Assembly: GCF_000170835.1 (NCBI RefSeq)
Contig: NZ_ABCP01000032.1
Coordinates: 1-40,604, forward strand
Length of the DNA: 40,604 bases
From: Marinobacter algicola DG893
GTDB taxonomy: Bacteria; Pseudomonadota; Gammaproteobacteria; Pseudomonadales; Oleiphilaceae
Direction of reading: 5' to 3'
Shown here: one piece after another, positions 10,265-17,692 of the stretch
How the letters are laid out: every line of letters begins with the position of its first letter
Position numbering within the stretch: position 1 is the first letter of the stretch
Notes under the pieces: model-generated
Seen by the model: only the letters and a program-made list of their open reading frames with translations
Database searches by the model: none
What the model was told of the DNA's origin: nothing
Made by a program: the position numbers and the translations under genes

Positions 10265-10294
10265 AAAAAGGCAGGCCCGCGGGCCTGCCTTTTT
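10265..10294. terminator. bidirectional intrinsic terminator
   Basis: A perfect 30-base palindrome: AAAAAGGCAGGCCCGC (10265-10280) followed by its own complement, ending in TTTTT. Either strand gives a GC-rich stem followed by a T-run. It sits between the convergent endonuclease I-like gene and the acyl-CoA dehydrogenase, serving both. Confidence 0.92.
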
Positions 10295-10310
10295 GCTGAC
10301 TGCCGACGGT

Positions 10311-12101
10311 TCAGAACTCCTCAGCCGTCAGCGCCATCATCGAGTCGCTACCGCTGCGAATGCCTTCCGCCAGTGCGACGGTTTTCGGCAGCAATCGATC
10401 GAAGTAGAAGCGTGCGCTCTTCACCTTGCCAGTGTAGAAGCCGGAGGTGTCGCTATCAGCCTTCGGTGCCGCCACTTTAACCATCTTGGCCCACATATAG
10501 CCGAGGGCCGTCAAGCCAAACAGGTCGAGGTAGTCCACGGAAGCCGCGCCAACAGCATCCGGATTGTCACCAGCTTGCTTGATCACATGCTCGGTCACAT
10601 CCGACAGGCGCTCAAATGCTGCCGCCAATGGTTCCAGGTAGGGGCGCAAGTTCTCGTCGCTGCTGTTTTCCTCGATGAAGGTAGCCACGTCCTCGGCAAA
10701 TAGCTCATAAAGCTTGCCTTGGCTGCCAACCACTTTCCGGCCCATCAGGTCCAGCGCCTGGATACCGTTCGTGCCTTCGTAGATCTGGGTTATGCGACAG
10801 TCGCGAACCAGTTGTTCCTGGCCCCATTCCCGGATAAAACCGTGGCCACCGAAAACCTGCTGCCCCATGATGCAGGCATCCAGACCGCGATCAGTCAGGA
10901 AAGCCTTCGCCACCGGTGTCAGCAGCGCCACCATACCTTCGGCATGCTTGCGGCGCTCGTCATCGTCGGAATATTTGGCGATATCGAGCCACTGAGCGAC
11001 GTAAGTGGAGAAAGCACGCCCTCCTTCCACATAACCTTTCATGGTCAGCAGCATGCGGCGCACATCAGGGTGGACCAGAATCGGGTCAGCAGCTTTCTCC
11101 GGCTGCTGGGCACCCGTGGGCGCTCGGCTCTGGATGCGCTCAAGGGCGTATTCACGAGCGCTCTGCAGTGAGGCTTCAGCAGCGCCAATGCCCTGAATGC
11201 CGACGCCCAGGCGCTCATAGTTCATCATTGTGAACATGGCCGCCAGCCCCTTATTCTCTTCGCCAACCAGCCAGCCCTTGGCGCCGTCGAAGTTCATTAC
11301 GCAAGTAGCGGACCCCTTGATGCCCATCTTCTTCTCGAGGGAACCACAGCTCAGGCTGTTGCGCTCGCCAAGGGAACCGTCTTCGTTTACGTCAAACTTG
11401 GGCACCAAAAACAGGGAAATCCCCTTGGGCCCCTTGGGAGCATCCGGCAGCTTCGCCAGCACCAGGTGGATGATGTTCTCCGCCATGTCGTGCTCGCCCC
11501 AGGTAATGAAAATCTTGGTGCCCGTTACACTGAAGGAGCCATCGCCATTCGGTTCGGCCTTGGTGCGGATAATCCCCAGATCCGTGCCTGCATGAGGTTC
11601 TGTCAGGTCCATCGCGCCTGACCAGGTACCCGCGTACATATTGGGCAGGTATTTTTCCTTGAGCTCCTGACTGCCATGGGCGTCCAGGGCCAGGCAGGCG
11701 CCCGCTGTCAGCATCGGGGCGAGGCCAAAAGCCATGTTGGCAGCCTGCATCATTTCCTCAAACTGGGCCACCAGAGTTTTTGGCATGCCCATACCACCAA
11801 ACTCCGGATTGCCGCCCAGGCCGTTCCAGCCACCCTCAACGATGGTCTGATAGGCCTCGCGAAACCCCTCGGGTGTGGACACCTCACCATCATTCCACTT
11901 GCAACCTTGCTCATCACCCTCGCGGTTCAGAGGAGCCAGCACACCACTGGTAATCTTACCGGCCTCTTCCAGAATGGCGTCGGCAGTGTCCGGGTCAACG
12001 TTCTCTGCCACTTTGGGCAGAGACGCCCAAAGAGCCGGCGCATCAAATACTTCATTCAGGACAAAGCGCATGTCACGTAAAGGTGCCTGATAATCAGCCA
12101 T
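10311..12101 (-). CDS. acyl-CoA dehydrogenase, FadE1/DmdC type (copy 1)
   Basis: FAD-dependent acyl-CoA dehydrogenase of the long (~600-residue) subfamily that includes Pseudomonas PA0506/PA0508-type FadE and DmdC; it catalyses the first step of fatty-acid beta-oxidation. Domains in order: N-terminal helical domain from MADYQAPLRDMRFVLNEV, a beta domain with the FAD/substrate loop MDLTEPHAGTDLG, the C-terminal helical domain with QVFGGHGFIREWGQEQ and IYEGTNGIQALDLMG (Glu ~442 is the expected base), and the extra C-terminal domain. The ATG at 12101 has GGAG 11 bases upstream; an upstream GTG (12116) overlaps that site and is rejected. Length 596. The acyl-chain preference cannot be told. It shares clear full-length similarity with the gene at 12317 and is separated from it by a terminator. 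Confidence 0.94.
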   Translation of the reverse strand: MADYQAPLRDMRFVLNEVFDAPALWASLPKVAENVDPDTADAILEEAGKITSGVLAPLNREGDEQGCKWNDGEVSTPEGFREAYQTIVEGGWNGLGGNPEFGGMGMPKTLVAQFEEMMQAANMAFGLAPMLTAGACLALDAHGSQELKEKYLPNMYAGTWSGAMDLTEPHAGTDLGIIRTKAEPNGDGSFSVTGTKIFITWGEHDMAENIIHLVLAKLPDAPKGPKGISLFLVPKFDVNEDGSLGERNSLSCGSLEKKMGIKGSATCVMNFDGAKGWLVGEENKGLAAMFTMMNYERLGVGIQGIGAAEASLQSAREYALERIQSRAPTGAQQPEKAADPILVHPDVRRMLLTMKGYVEGGRAFSTYVAQWLDIAKYSDDDERRKHAEGMVALLTPVAKAFLTDRGLDACIMGQQVFGGHGFIREWGQEQLVRDCRITQIYEGTNGIQALDLMGRKVVGSQGKLYELFAEDVATFIEENSSDENLRPYLEPLAAAFERLSDVTEHVIKQAGDNPDAVGAASVDYLDLFGLTALGYMWAKMVKVAAPKADSDTSGFYTGKVKSARFYFDRLLPKTVALAEGIRSGSDSMMALTAEEF

Positions 12102-12264
12102 CTCAAAACTCTCCACAATTCAGTCAGTCTGCGAAATGAACAACGTTGGACCTTCGGTCCTGATCACTTCCTCGGCTATGTGTCCGCACAGGTTATTTTT
12201 TATGGTGGCCTATTCTACCCTATCAGCGCCCCCAACTCATGGAGCACCGGCGGCCCTGTCATCA

Positions 12265-12297
12265 AAAAAGCCCGCCTCCTGGGAGAGCGGGCTTTTT
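12265..12297 (-). terminator. intrinsic terminator of acyl-CoA dehydrogenase copy 2
   Basis: AAAAAGCCCGC (12265-12275) pairs with GCGGGCTTTTT (12287-12297), an 11-bp stem with an 11-base loop and T-runs on both strands. It begins 20 bases beyond the stop of the 12317-14116 gene. It implies that the two paralogous dehydrogenases are not simply one operon and that copy 1 has its own promoter between 12102 and 12264. That gap also holds a small GGACC-TTC-GGTCC hairpin (12148-12160) in the likely copy 1 leader. Confidence 0.88.
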
Positions 12298-12316
12298 GAG
12301 TTTCCTGAAACCCGCC

Positions 12317-14116
12317 TTAGAGGGCGAAGGCTTCTTCCGGCATGTCCATCAGGCTGTCCGAGCCCGCCAGCATGCTTTCCGCATGCCCCCTGGCCCGCGG
12401 CAACATGCGCTTGAAGTAGAAGCGCGCTGTCTGGACCTTGGCGTTATAGAACATTTCCTCAGAGGTGCCTTCCACCATTTTGTCCAGCGCCACCTTGGCC
12501 ATACGGGCCCAAAGATACGCGAAAACAGCGTAACCGGAGTACATCAGGTAGTCCACGGAGGCCGCGCCAACTTCTTCGCGGTTCTTCATGGCGGACATGC
12601 CGACCTTGGTGGTCAGTTCGCCCCACTCCTTGTTCATGGCGGCCAACGGCTCAACGAATTCTTTCAACTGCTCGTTGTCGGCGTTTTCCTTACAGAACAC
12701 GTGAACCTGCTTGGTGAAGCCTTTCAGGGACTCACCTTGGGTCATCAGTACTTTACGACCCAGAAGATCCAGCGCCTGAATACCGGTGGTGCCTTCGTAG
12801 ATCATGCCGATACGGGCATCACGCACGTTCTGCTCCATACCCCACTCGGAGATAAACCCGTGGCCACCGAAGACCTGCATACCCAGGTTGGCCGCTTCGT
12901 AACCGATTTCGGTCAGGAACGCCTTGGCGATCGGGGTGAGGAAACCCAGGGCCTCATCGGCCGCTTTACGATCTTCCTCAGTCTTACCGCTGTGAACGAT
13001 ATCAGCCTGCTGCGCAGTCAGGTAAATCAGAGCACGGGCGCCTTCTGCAACCGCTTTCTGGCTCAGCAGCATGCGACGGACATCCGGGTGAACGATGATC
13101 GGGTCAGCGATACCTTCGGGGTTCTTCGGCCCGCTCAGCGAACGCATGGCCAGACGGTCTTTGGCGTAGGCCAGAGAGCCCTGGAAGCCCAGCTCCGCAG
13201 CACCCAGACCCTGGATGGCCGTACCGATACGTGCCGTGTTCATGAAGGTGAACATGCAGTTCAGCCCCCGGTTCTCAGGCCCGATCAGCCAGCCTTTGGC
13301 GCCGTCGAAATTCATCACGCAAGTGGCGTTGCCGTGAATACCCATCTTATGTTCGATGGAGCCACAGGAAACGGCATTGCGCTCACCGGAAGAGCCGTCG
13401 TCATTAGGCAATTGCTTGGGCACGATAAACAGTGAAATGCCCTTGGTACCTTCGGGAGCGCCTGGCAGCCTGGCCAGCACGATGTGCACGATGTTTTCGG
13501 CCATGTCATGCTCACCGGCGGAAATGAAGATCTTGGTACCGGTGATGCTGTAGGTGCCGTCTGCGTTTGGCTCGGCCTTTGAACGCAGCGTGCCCAGGTC
13601 GGAACCACAGTGAGGCTCGGTCAGGCACATGGTGCCGGTCCACTCACCGCTGATCAGCTTGGTGAGGTAAGTTTGCTTCTGCTCTTCGGTGCCGTGGGCT
13701 TCAATGGTGTTGGTCGCACCATGACTCAGGCCGGGATACATGCCCCAGGACCAGTTGGCGGTACCGACCATCTCGCTCATCACCAGGCCAAGGGAGTGCG
13801 GCAGGCCCTGGCCGCCATAATTGGGATCAGCCGTCATGGACGGCCAGCCGCCTTCCACGTACTGCTGATAGGCCTCTTTGAAGCCGGTTGGCGTTTTCAC
13901 GCCATCTTCGCTCCAGGTACAGCCTTCTTTATCGCCCACCTGGTTCAGTGGAGACAGAACCTGCTCACAGAACTTGGCACCTTCCCCGATGATGGCATCG
14001 ACCATATCCGGAGTTGCATCTTCGGCGCCTTCCAGATTGGCGTAGTGCTGCTCGCTGTCCAGCAGCTCGTTCATTACGAATTTAATGTCACGCAGGGGCG
14101 CTTTGTAGTCAGGCAT
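12317..14116 (-). CDS. acyl-CoA dehydrogenase, FadE1/DmdC type (copy 2)
   Basis: 599-residue paralogue of the neighbouring dehydrogenase, same subfamily and function class (first oxidation of acyl-CoA, FAD-dependent, electrons to ETF). Matching landmarks: MPDYKAPLRDIKFVMNEL at the N-terminus, CLTEPHCGSDLG at the FAD/substrate loop, QVFGGHGFISEWGMEQ, and IYEGTTGIQALDLLG with Glu ~441 as the expected catalytic base. The C-terminal domain continues to EEAFAL. ATG 14116 has GAGG about 8 bases upstream; the in-frame GTG at 14125 is less likely. A sigma70 promoter with an overlapping PsrA-like site lies about 110 bases upstream (14228-14259), suggesting induction by long-chain acyl-CoA or fatty acid. 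Ends in its own terminator. Confidence 0.94.
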   Translation of the reverse strand: MPDYKAPLRDIKFVMNELLDSEQHYANLEGAEDATPDMVDAIIGEGAKFCEQVLSPLNQVGDKEGCTWSEDGVKTPTGFKEAYQQYVEGGWPSMTADPNYGGQGLPHSLGLVMSEMVGTANWSWGMYPGLSHGATNTIEAHGTEEQKQTYLTKLISGEWTGTMCLTEPHCGSDLGTLRSKAEPNADGTYSITGTKIFISAGEHDMAENIVHIVLARLPGAPEGTKGISLFIVPKQLPNDDGSSGERNAVSCGSIEHKMGIHGNATCVMNFDGAKGWLIGPENRGLNCMFTFMNTARIGTAIQGLGAAELGFQGSLAYAKDRLAMRSLSGPKNPEGIADPIIVHPDVRRMLLSQKAVAEGARALIYLTAQQADIVHSGKTEEDRKAADEALGFLTPIAKAFLTEIGYEAANLGMQVFGGHGFISEWGMEQNVRDARIGMIYEGTTGIQALDLLGRKVLMTQGESLKGFTKQVHVFCKENADNEQLKEFVEPLAAMNKEWGELTTKVGMSAMKNREEVGAASVDYLMYSGYAVFAYLWARMAKVALDKMVEGTSEEMFYNAKVQTARFYFKRMLPRARGHAESMLAGSDSLMDMPEEAFAL

Positions 14117-14227
14117 GGAATCCACCTCAGGTTTTCGGTCTCAGCTGCGACACGGTCACAGCACTCAGCCTCGGGATTTACTCATACGCTCAGCAAGGGA
14201 TGCTGAACGCCAATAAAACACTTGTTT

Positions 14228-14259
14228 GAAACATACGTTTAGAGGCACAGAATTGTCAA
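14228..14259 (-). promoter_or_regulatory. sigma70 promoter of FadE copy 2 with a PsrA-like operator over the -10
   Basis: Read on the minus strand: -35 TTGACA (14254-14259), an 18-base spacer, then -10 TATGTT (14230-14235). Overlapping the -10 on the plus strand is GAAAC-ATAC-GTTT (14228-14240), close to the published Pseudomonas PsrA consensus (G/C)AAAC-N2-4-GTTT(G/C) except for the last base (A). PsrA is a TetR-type repressor relieved by long-chain acyl compounds and known to control beta-oxidation genes. The promoter match is visible; the regulator assignment is inference, and no psrA gene is in this window. Confidence 0.6.
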
Positions 14260-14353
14260 TAGGCGCAATCAAAATTTGTGTTGTGTTTTGTCGCGAATGT
14301 TTACCGATGATTTCGGCAAACGGGGAGGATTGAGAACAAAAAGCAGCTTGTTT

Positions 14354-15067
14354 TCAGGCGGTTGCCCGGAAGGAGACAGAGGGGTTGGCGCTTACATCGT
14401 TGCTCCCGACGCCGGAGATGACCTGATAGGCATTCGTTGCTTGCCGCGACTGGTTTGCACTGGTTTCGTCACCCGCCTCATCCTCGGACACTCCAGATTG
14501 CCCGGGCTCGTCAGTGCGACCCAATTCTGAGGAGAGCTCAGCTTGTGCTTGCAACATCAATTGCATGGCCTCTGCCGCCACCGCGCGGTCCTGCGAGGAA
14601 GGCTCTGCTGGTGCCAACGCAGCAGCCCTGACCACACGCATCTTATCGATTGTCGCCTGGGGATCTCCCCGCACGGGCGAGGTGCTGATCGAGACCTCGC
14701 CACCGACAGCGTACTGAGCACCGTCGGGGCCTCGCTCATAGACATAGGAAATGGAACCGGCGTATTGGCCACCAACCGCTTGGTGGGCCGCCTCGTGGGC
14801 GCGAACCTCACGATCCCTGGCTTTCAGTTCCGTAAGTTGTTTCAGCTCCGCCTCATCCAGTCCCTGAACCTTCTCAACACTGGAACCTTCCGGGCGGGTA
14901 GGATCCTCCGCAGCATTGCCGTCGGCAACACGGTCGGTTCCAGAGGTTTCAGGAGAAGTTCGAGATGAAGGAGGTACGTCCGAAGACGGCTGGAGGGCGG
15001 CACCCGCGCCACCGGAAGGCGAGGGAAAGACAGAAGTCATTGACGGAAGGGAGCCCGAAATCATCAT
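14354..15067 (-). CDS. SprA-related putative metalloprotease
   Basis: A long, disordered, Ser/Pro/Ala-rich N-terminal part (about 75 residues) is followed by a conserved block: KARDREVRAHEAAHQAVGG, then YERGPDGAQYAVGGEVSI, DPQATIDKMRVVRAAALAP, and a low-complexity acidic C-terminal tail. HEAAH (about residues 91-95) is a zinc-protease-type HExxH motif; the whole block matches the SprA-related family, for which no biochemical role is established. The start is uncertain: TTG 15079, ATG 15067 and ATG 15064 are in frame, none with a good Shine-Dalgarno. No signal peptide or membrane segment is seen. It follows the small rod-like gene on the same strand with a 51-base gap, so the two may be co-transcribed. 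Function unknown. Confidence 0.78.
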   Translation of the reverse strand: MMISGSLPSMTSVFPSPSGGAGAALQPSSDVPPSSRTSPETSGTDRVADGNAAEDPTRPEGSSVEKVQGLDEAELKQLTELKARDREVRAHEAAHQAVGGQYAGSISYVYERGPDGAQYAVGGEVSISTSPVRGDPQATIDKMRVVRAAALAPAEPSSQDRAVAAEAMQLMLQAQAELSSELGRTDEPGQSGVSEDEAGDETSANQSRQATNAYQVISGVGSNDVSANPSVSFRATA

Positions 15068-15118
15068 GTCAGCAGACAAGTTGTCACATCATGAGGGCCT
15101 GGATCGCCCTGAGAGGGT

Positions 15119-15364
15119 TCAGGCCGTAATATCCAGAAGCGTTCCCAGGGTTTCGTCGGCGGTTTTCACTACCTGGGCCGAGGCTTCAACGCTGCGCTCA
15201 TAGAGTTTTAGATCAATGATTGGTTCCACGAGGCCACCGACACCTTCTGCCGTGCCCTGGGGGCCATCAACACCACCGCGGGCAATCCTGCGGGCGGCAT
15301 TTTCCATGCCTTGCATGCCGTCCTGGATACCCTGAATACCAATGCCTAATGTATTGCTGATCAT
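15119..15364 (-). CDS. mini flagellar-rod-like protein
   Basis: 81-residue protein. The C-terminal half (LKLYERSVEASAQVVKTADE followed by TLGTLLDI) closely resembles the conserved C-terminal helix of flagellar rod/hook proteins (FlgB/FlgC/FlgG family). The N-terminal helix (SNTLGIGIQGIQDGMQGMEN) resembles their N-terminal D0 helix. The usual middle domain is missing, leaving a Gly-rich linker. True FlgC is about 135-150 residues, and no flagellar genes are nearby. The ATG at 15364 is preferred over TTG 15379. It is probably in one unit with the SprA-like gene downstream. It may assemble or interact through paired N/C helices like rod proteins; that is inference from sequence pattern only. Confidence 0.7.
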   Translation of the reverse strand: MISNTLGIGIQGIQDGMQGMENAARRIARGGVDGPQGTAEGVGGLVEPIIDLKLYERSVEASAQVVKTADETLGTLLDITA

Positions 15365-15415
15365 AACCGCGCAGCCCAATGACCATATATTGACACCAGT
15401 AAGCCATAAACTTGG

Positions 15416-16108
15416 TCAATTTTCAAACAAAATGGAAAGATCCAATGCTTTAGCCAGCTCCCGCGGATTGGCACGCTCCTGCCATGGCAACACGCCCAGG
15501 CATGGTGCGGGCAGGTTCTGAATCAGATAATCAAGGGTTTCCTGCTCACAGGTCATGGCCGTTGGGTCCGGCCGGTTGGCCACCCAACCTGCTATAGACA
15601 GGCCATCACGGCGGATAGCTTCAGCGGTTAACAATGCATGGTTGATACAGCCCAGCTTCAGGGGTACCACCATAATGACAGGCATGCCCAGAGCGACGGG
15701 CATGGCGGCGTAGGTTTCACGGTCATTGAGCGGCACCCGCCAGCCGCCTGCGCCCTCCACCAACAGCAAATCCGCGGGACGCATCTGCAGCCCGCGGCAG
15801 AATCCAACCAAACGTTCCGCCGTGAGGTGCCGCCCCGCCTGGGCAGCTGCCACATGGGGCGCGATGGCGGGCAGCAAGGCTACCGGGTTCACCTGATCGT
15901 AAGGCAACGGTTCCGACATCGATTCCATCAGTATCAACGCATCTTCATTGCGCAGACCTTCCGGTGTGTCGTCGCAACCAGACGCCACCGGTTTCATCGC
16001 AAGCGTTTTCTTCCCCAGGGTTGCGGCCGCCTCAAGAATCGCAGCAGACACCAGTGTTTTTCCCACGCCTGTGTCGGTCCCCGTCACAAAGTAACTCTTT
16101 CTGGCCAT
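15416..16108 (-). CDS. bioD: dethiobiotin synthetase
   Basis: ATP-dependent carboxylase that closes the ureido ring of 7,8-diaminopelargonic acid to give dethiobiotin, the penultimate step of biotin synthesis. 230 residues. The P-loop TGTDTGVGKT is at residues 9-18, with Lys37 in MKPVASGC and the EGAGGW motif typical of BioD. The ATG at 16108 lies 19 bases after the bioC stop. It is the last gene of bioB-F-H-C-D. The substrate depends on BioA, which is not in this window. The stop is close to the next gene's promoter region, with no clear terminator seen between bioD and the rod-like gene. Confidence 0.96.
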   Translation of the reverse strand: MARKSYFVTGTDTGVGKTLVSAAILEAAATLGKKTLAMKPVASGCDDTPEGLRNEDALILMESMSEPLPYDQVNPVALLPAIAPHVAAAQAGRHLTAERLVGFCRGLQMRPADLLLVEGAGGWRVPLNDRETYAAMPVALGMPVIMVVPLKLGCINHALLTAEAIRRDGLSIAGWVANRPDPTAMTCEQETLDYLIQNLPAPCLGVLPWQERANPRELAKALDLSILFEN

Positions 16109-16127
16109 AGATCAATGAATCCCCATG

Positions 16128-16952
16128 TCAGTCCGGCAGACGGCAACCCAGCCATGCCGATGTGTAAGATGCCTGTATTCGGCCTTCCCCGTCTCGAGGG
16201 TAATAACGGCACATGGCCCGCAAACGGCCAGGCGCAGTTGCGCTTTGACGCCGCGATACGCCTTTGTACCCGGCGCCGATAGCCTTGAGCTCCGCCAGCA
16301 GGGCCAGCGGTGAGGGATAATCCAGTGAAATCGTCTCGATCGTCAGTTGCGGGGCCGGGAGCGTTTCGAGTGCCAGTTCCCGAAAACGCGCTTCCGGTTC
16401 AAAACGATTCACGTGCTGATGCCCAGGGTCTGCCCTGTACCAGGCTTCCCGAAGTTCGTCGAGGGTACCCTCCAGCAATGTCGATACCAGTAGCCGACCG
16501 CCTGGGCGTAGAACCCGACGGCATTCGGCAAGCACACCGGCCGGGTCACGGCACCACTGAATCATCAAATTGCTGAAGACCACGTCCACACTGTTATCCG
16601 GCAACGGCAACGCCTCGGCATCAGCCTCGATCCACCGAATGCCGGTCGGGTTAACCGATCGGGCGTAACGAAGCATGCCTGCAGCAATATCAACGCCTGT
16701 CACCTGGCTCCCAGGAATCGACGCCAACTGCCCCGTAAACCACCCGGTGCCGCTACCCAGATCGAGTATCTGGAGTCCATCCGCGCACGGGGCCTGATGA
16801 AGCCCTTCTTTCAACTGGTCCAGCAGGACTTGACCCATATAGCGCTGCAGCCGGGCAGCGGGATTGTAGGTGTGGGAAGCTGAGCCGAAATCGCGAGCAA
16901 TCGTGGATTTCGGAGGCACCCAGTCGTGGGCACTGGTTGTTACAGGGTCCAT
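16128..16952 (-). CDS. bioC: malonyl-ACP O-methyltransferase
   Basis: SAM-dependent methyltransferase that methylates the free carboxyl of malonyl-ACP so that fatty-acid synthesis can extend it towards pimeloyl-ACP methyl ester, the entry to biotin synthesis. 274 residues from ATG 16952. Motif I DLGSGTG is at 64-70; the N-terminal IARDFGSASHTYNPAARLQ is diagnostic of BioC. The start is fixed by AAGGAGG a few bases before it, a site lying inside the last codons of bioH, so bioC overlaps bioH by 13 bases; a longer in-frame extension to 17024 is rejected. Works with BioH, encoded just upstream, which later removes the methyl ester. Confidence 0.95.
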   Translation of the reverse strand: MDPVTTSAHDWVPPKSTIARDFGSASHTYNPAARLQRYMGQVLLDQLKEGLHQAPCADGLQILDLGSGTGWFTGQLASIPGSQVTGVDIAAGMLRYARSVNPTGIRWIEADAEALPLPDNSVDVVFSNLMIQWCRDPAGVLAECRRVLRPGGRLLVSTLLEGTLDELREAWYRADPGHQHVNRFEPEARFRELALETLPAPQLTIETISLDYPSPLALLAELKAIGAGYKGVSRRQSATAPGRLRAMCRYYPRDGEGRIQASYTSAWLGCRLPD

Positions 16953-17692
16953 TGAACCTCCTTGCCGAAAACAAACCGAAGGATTTCGTCTTGGCAACGC
17001 GAAAGCGACTGCCCCCGAGGCCAATGCGTCATACCGGGGACCGTAACGACCTTGGCGACTTGAGACGGATCAAACGTGTGCTCCCAGCACTGAACGACCA
17101 CATCCTCGCTCGCCTGGAGATGAAGTGTCGGCACAGCTAGAGCACTCCACAGAGACCGCTGATCTTCGCTACCCAACCATTCCAGCCCCCGAGCCAGGTT
17201 CAAGTCGCTGACTGAAGGCCCTCTTGCGAGCCACGGGCGCAATTCCTGCCGGGCTTGTGAGCCATCGGGGCAGCCGTGAATCAAAAGTTGCTGAAAGCGC
17301 CGCCAGGCAAGACCGGCGTTTTGAGACACCTGTCCCCGGAATGCTTCAAAGCTATCCACTGCCATTCCGGCAGGCCACTGCGGCCCGGCTACAAAGCGGG
17401 GGAACCCGGCCAAAGTGATTGCCTTGCTGACCTGAGCAAAACTGCGCGAGGCAGCCGCCATAACCACCTGTGCCCCCTGGGACCAACCCGCCCAAACTGA
17501 CGGGCACGGATAACGCTCCAGCAGATAATCCGCCACCTCAGTGACCGAATCGCATCGGGACATCAGGGCATCGTTCAGTGATATGAGATGAATCTCCCCT
17601 GGCCAGCGATCAAACAACGGGAGCAGCATGGCGGCATCGACACCCCAACCACCCACAACCACCAGCGGGATTCGTGATTCCACAGCGTTCAT
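16940..17692 (-). CDS. bioH: pimeloyl-ACP methyl ester carboxylesterase
   Basis: Alpha/beta hydrolase that cleaves pimeloyl-ACP methyl ester and ends the chain-extension stage of biotin synthesis. 250 residues, the usual size. The nucleophile elbow GWSQG gives Ser71, with Asp197 (ASED) and His223 (GMTHWP) as the rest of the triad. N-terminal VVVGGWGVDAAMLLPL fits BioH. The Gln in GWSQG replaces the Leu of the E. coli GWSLG. Its ATG overlaps the bioF stop by 4 bases and its 3' end contains the bioC ribosome site. In E. coli bioH is unlinked; here it is inside the operon, as in Pseudomonas. BioG is a less likely alternative. Confidence 0.92.
   Translation of the reverse strand: MNAVESRIPLVVVGGWGVDAAMLLPLFDRWPGEIHLISLNDALMSRCDSVTEVADYLLERYPCPSVWAGWSQGAQVVMAAASRSFAQVSKAITLAGFPRFVAGPQWPAGMAVDSFEAFRGQVSQNAGLAWRRFQQLLIHGCPDGSQARQELRPWLARGPSVSDLNLARGLEWLGSEDQRSLWSALAVPTLHLQASEDVVVQCWEHTFDPSQVAKVVTVPGMTHWPRGQSLSRCQDEILRFVFGKEVQWTL

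Noticed and set aside
12239..13435. 398-codon plus-strand ORF opposite acyl-CoA dehydrogenase copy 2
   Set aside because: Antisense shadow of a strongly supported gene; its His/Gly/Val-rich composition reflects the reversed codon bias of the true gene and no domain is recognisable.
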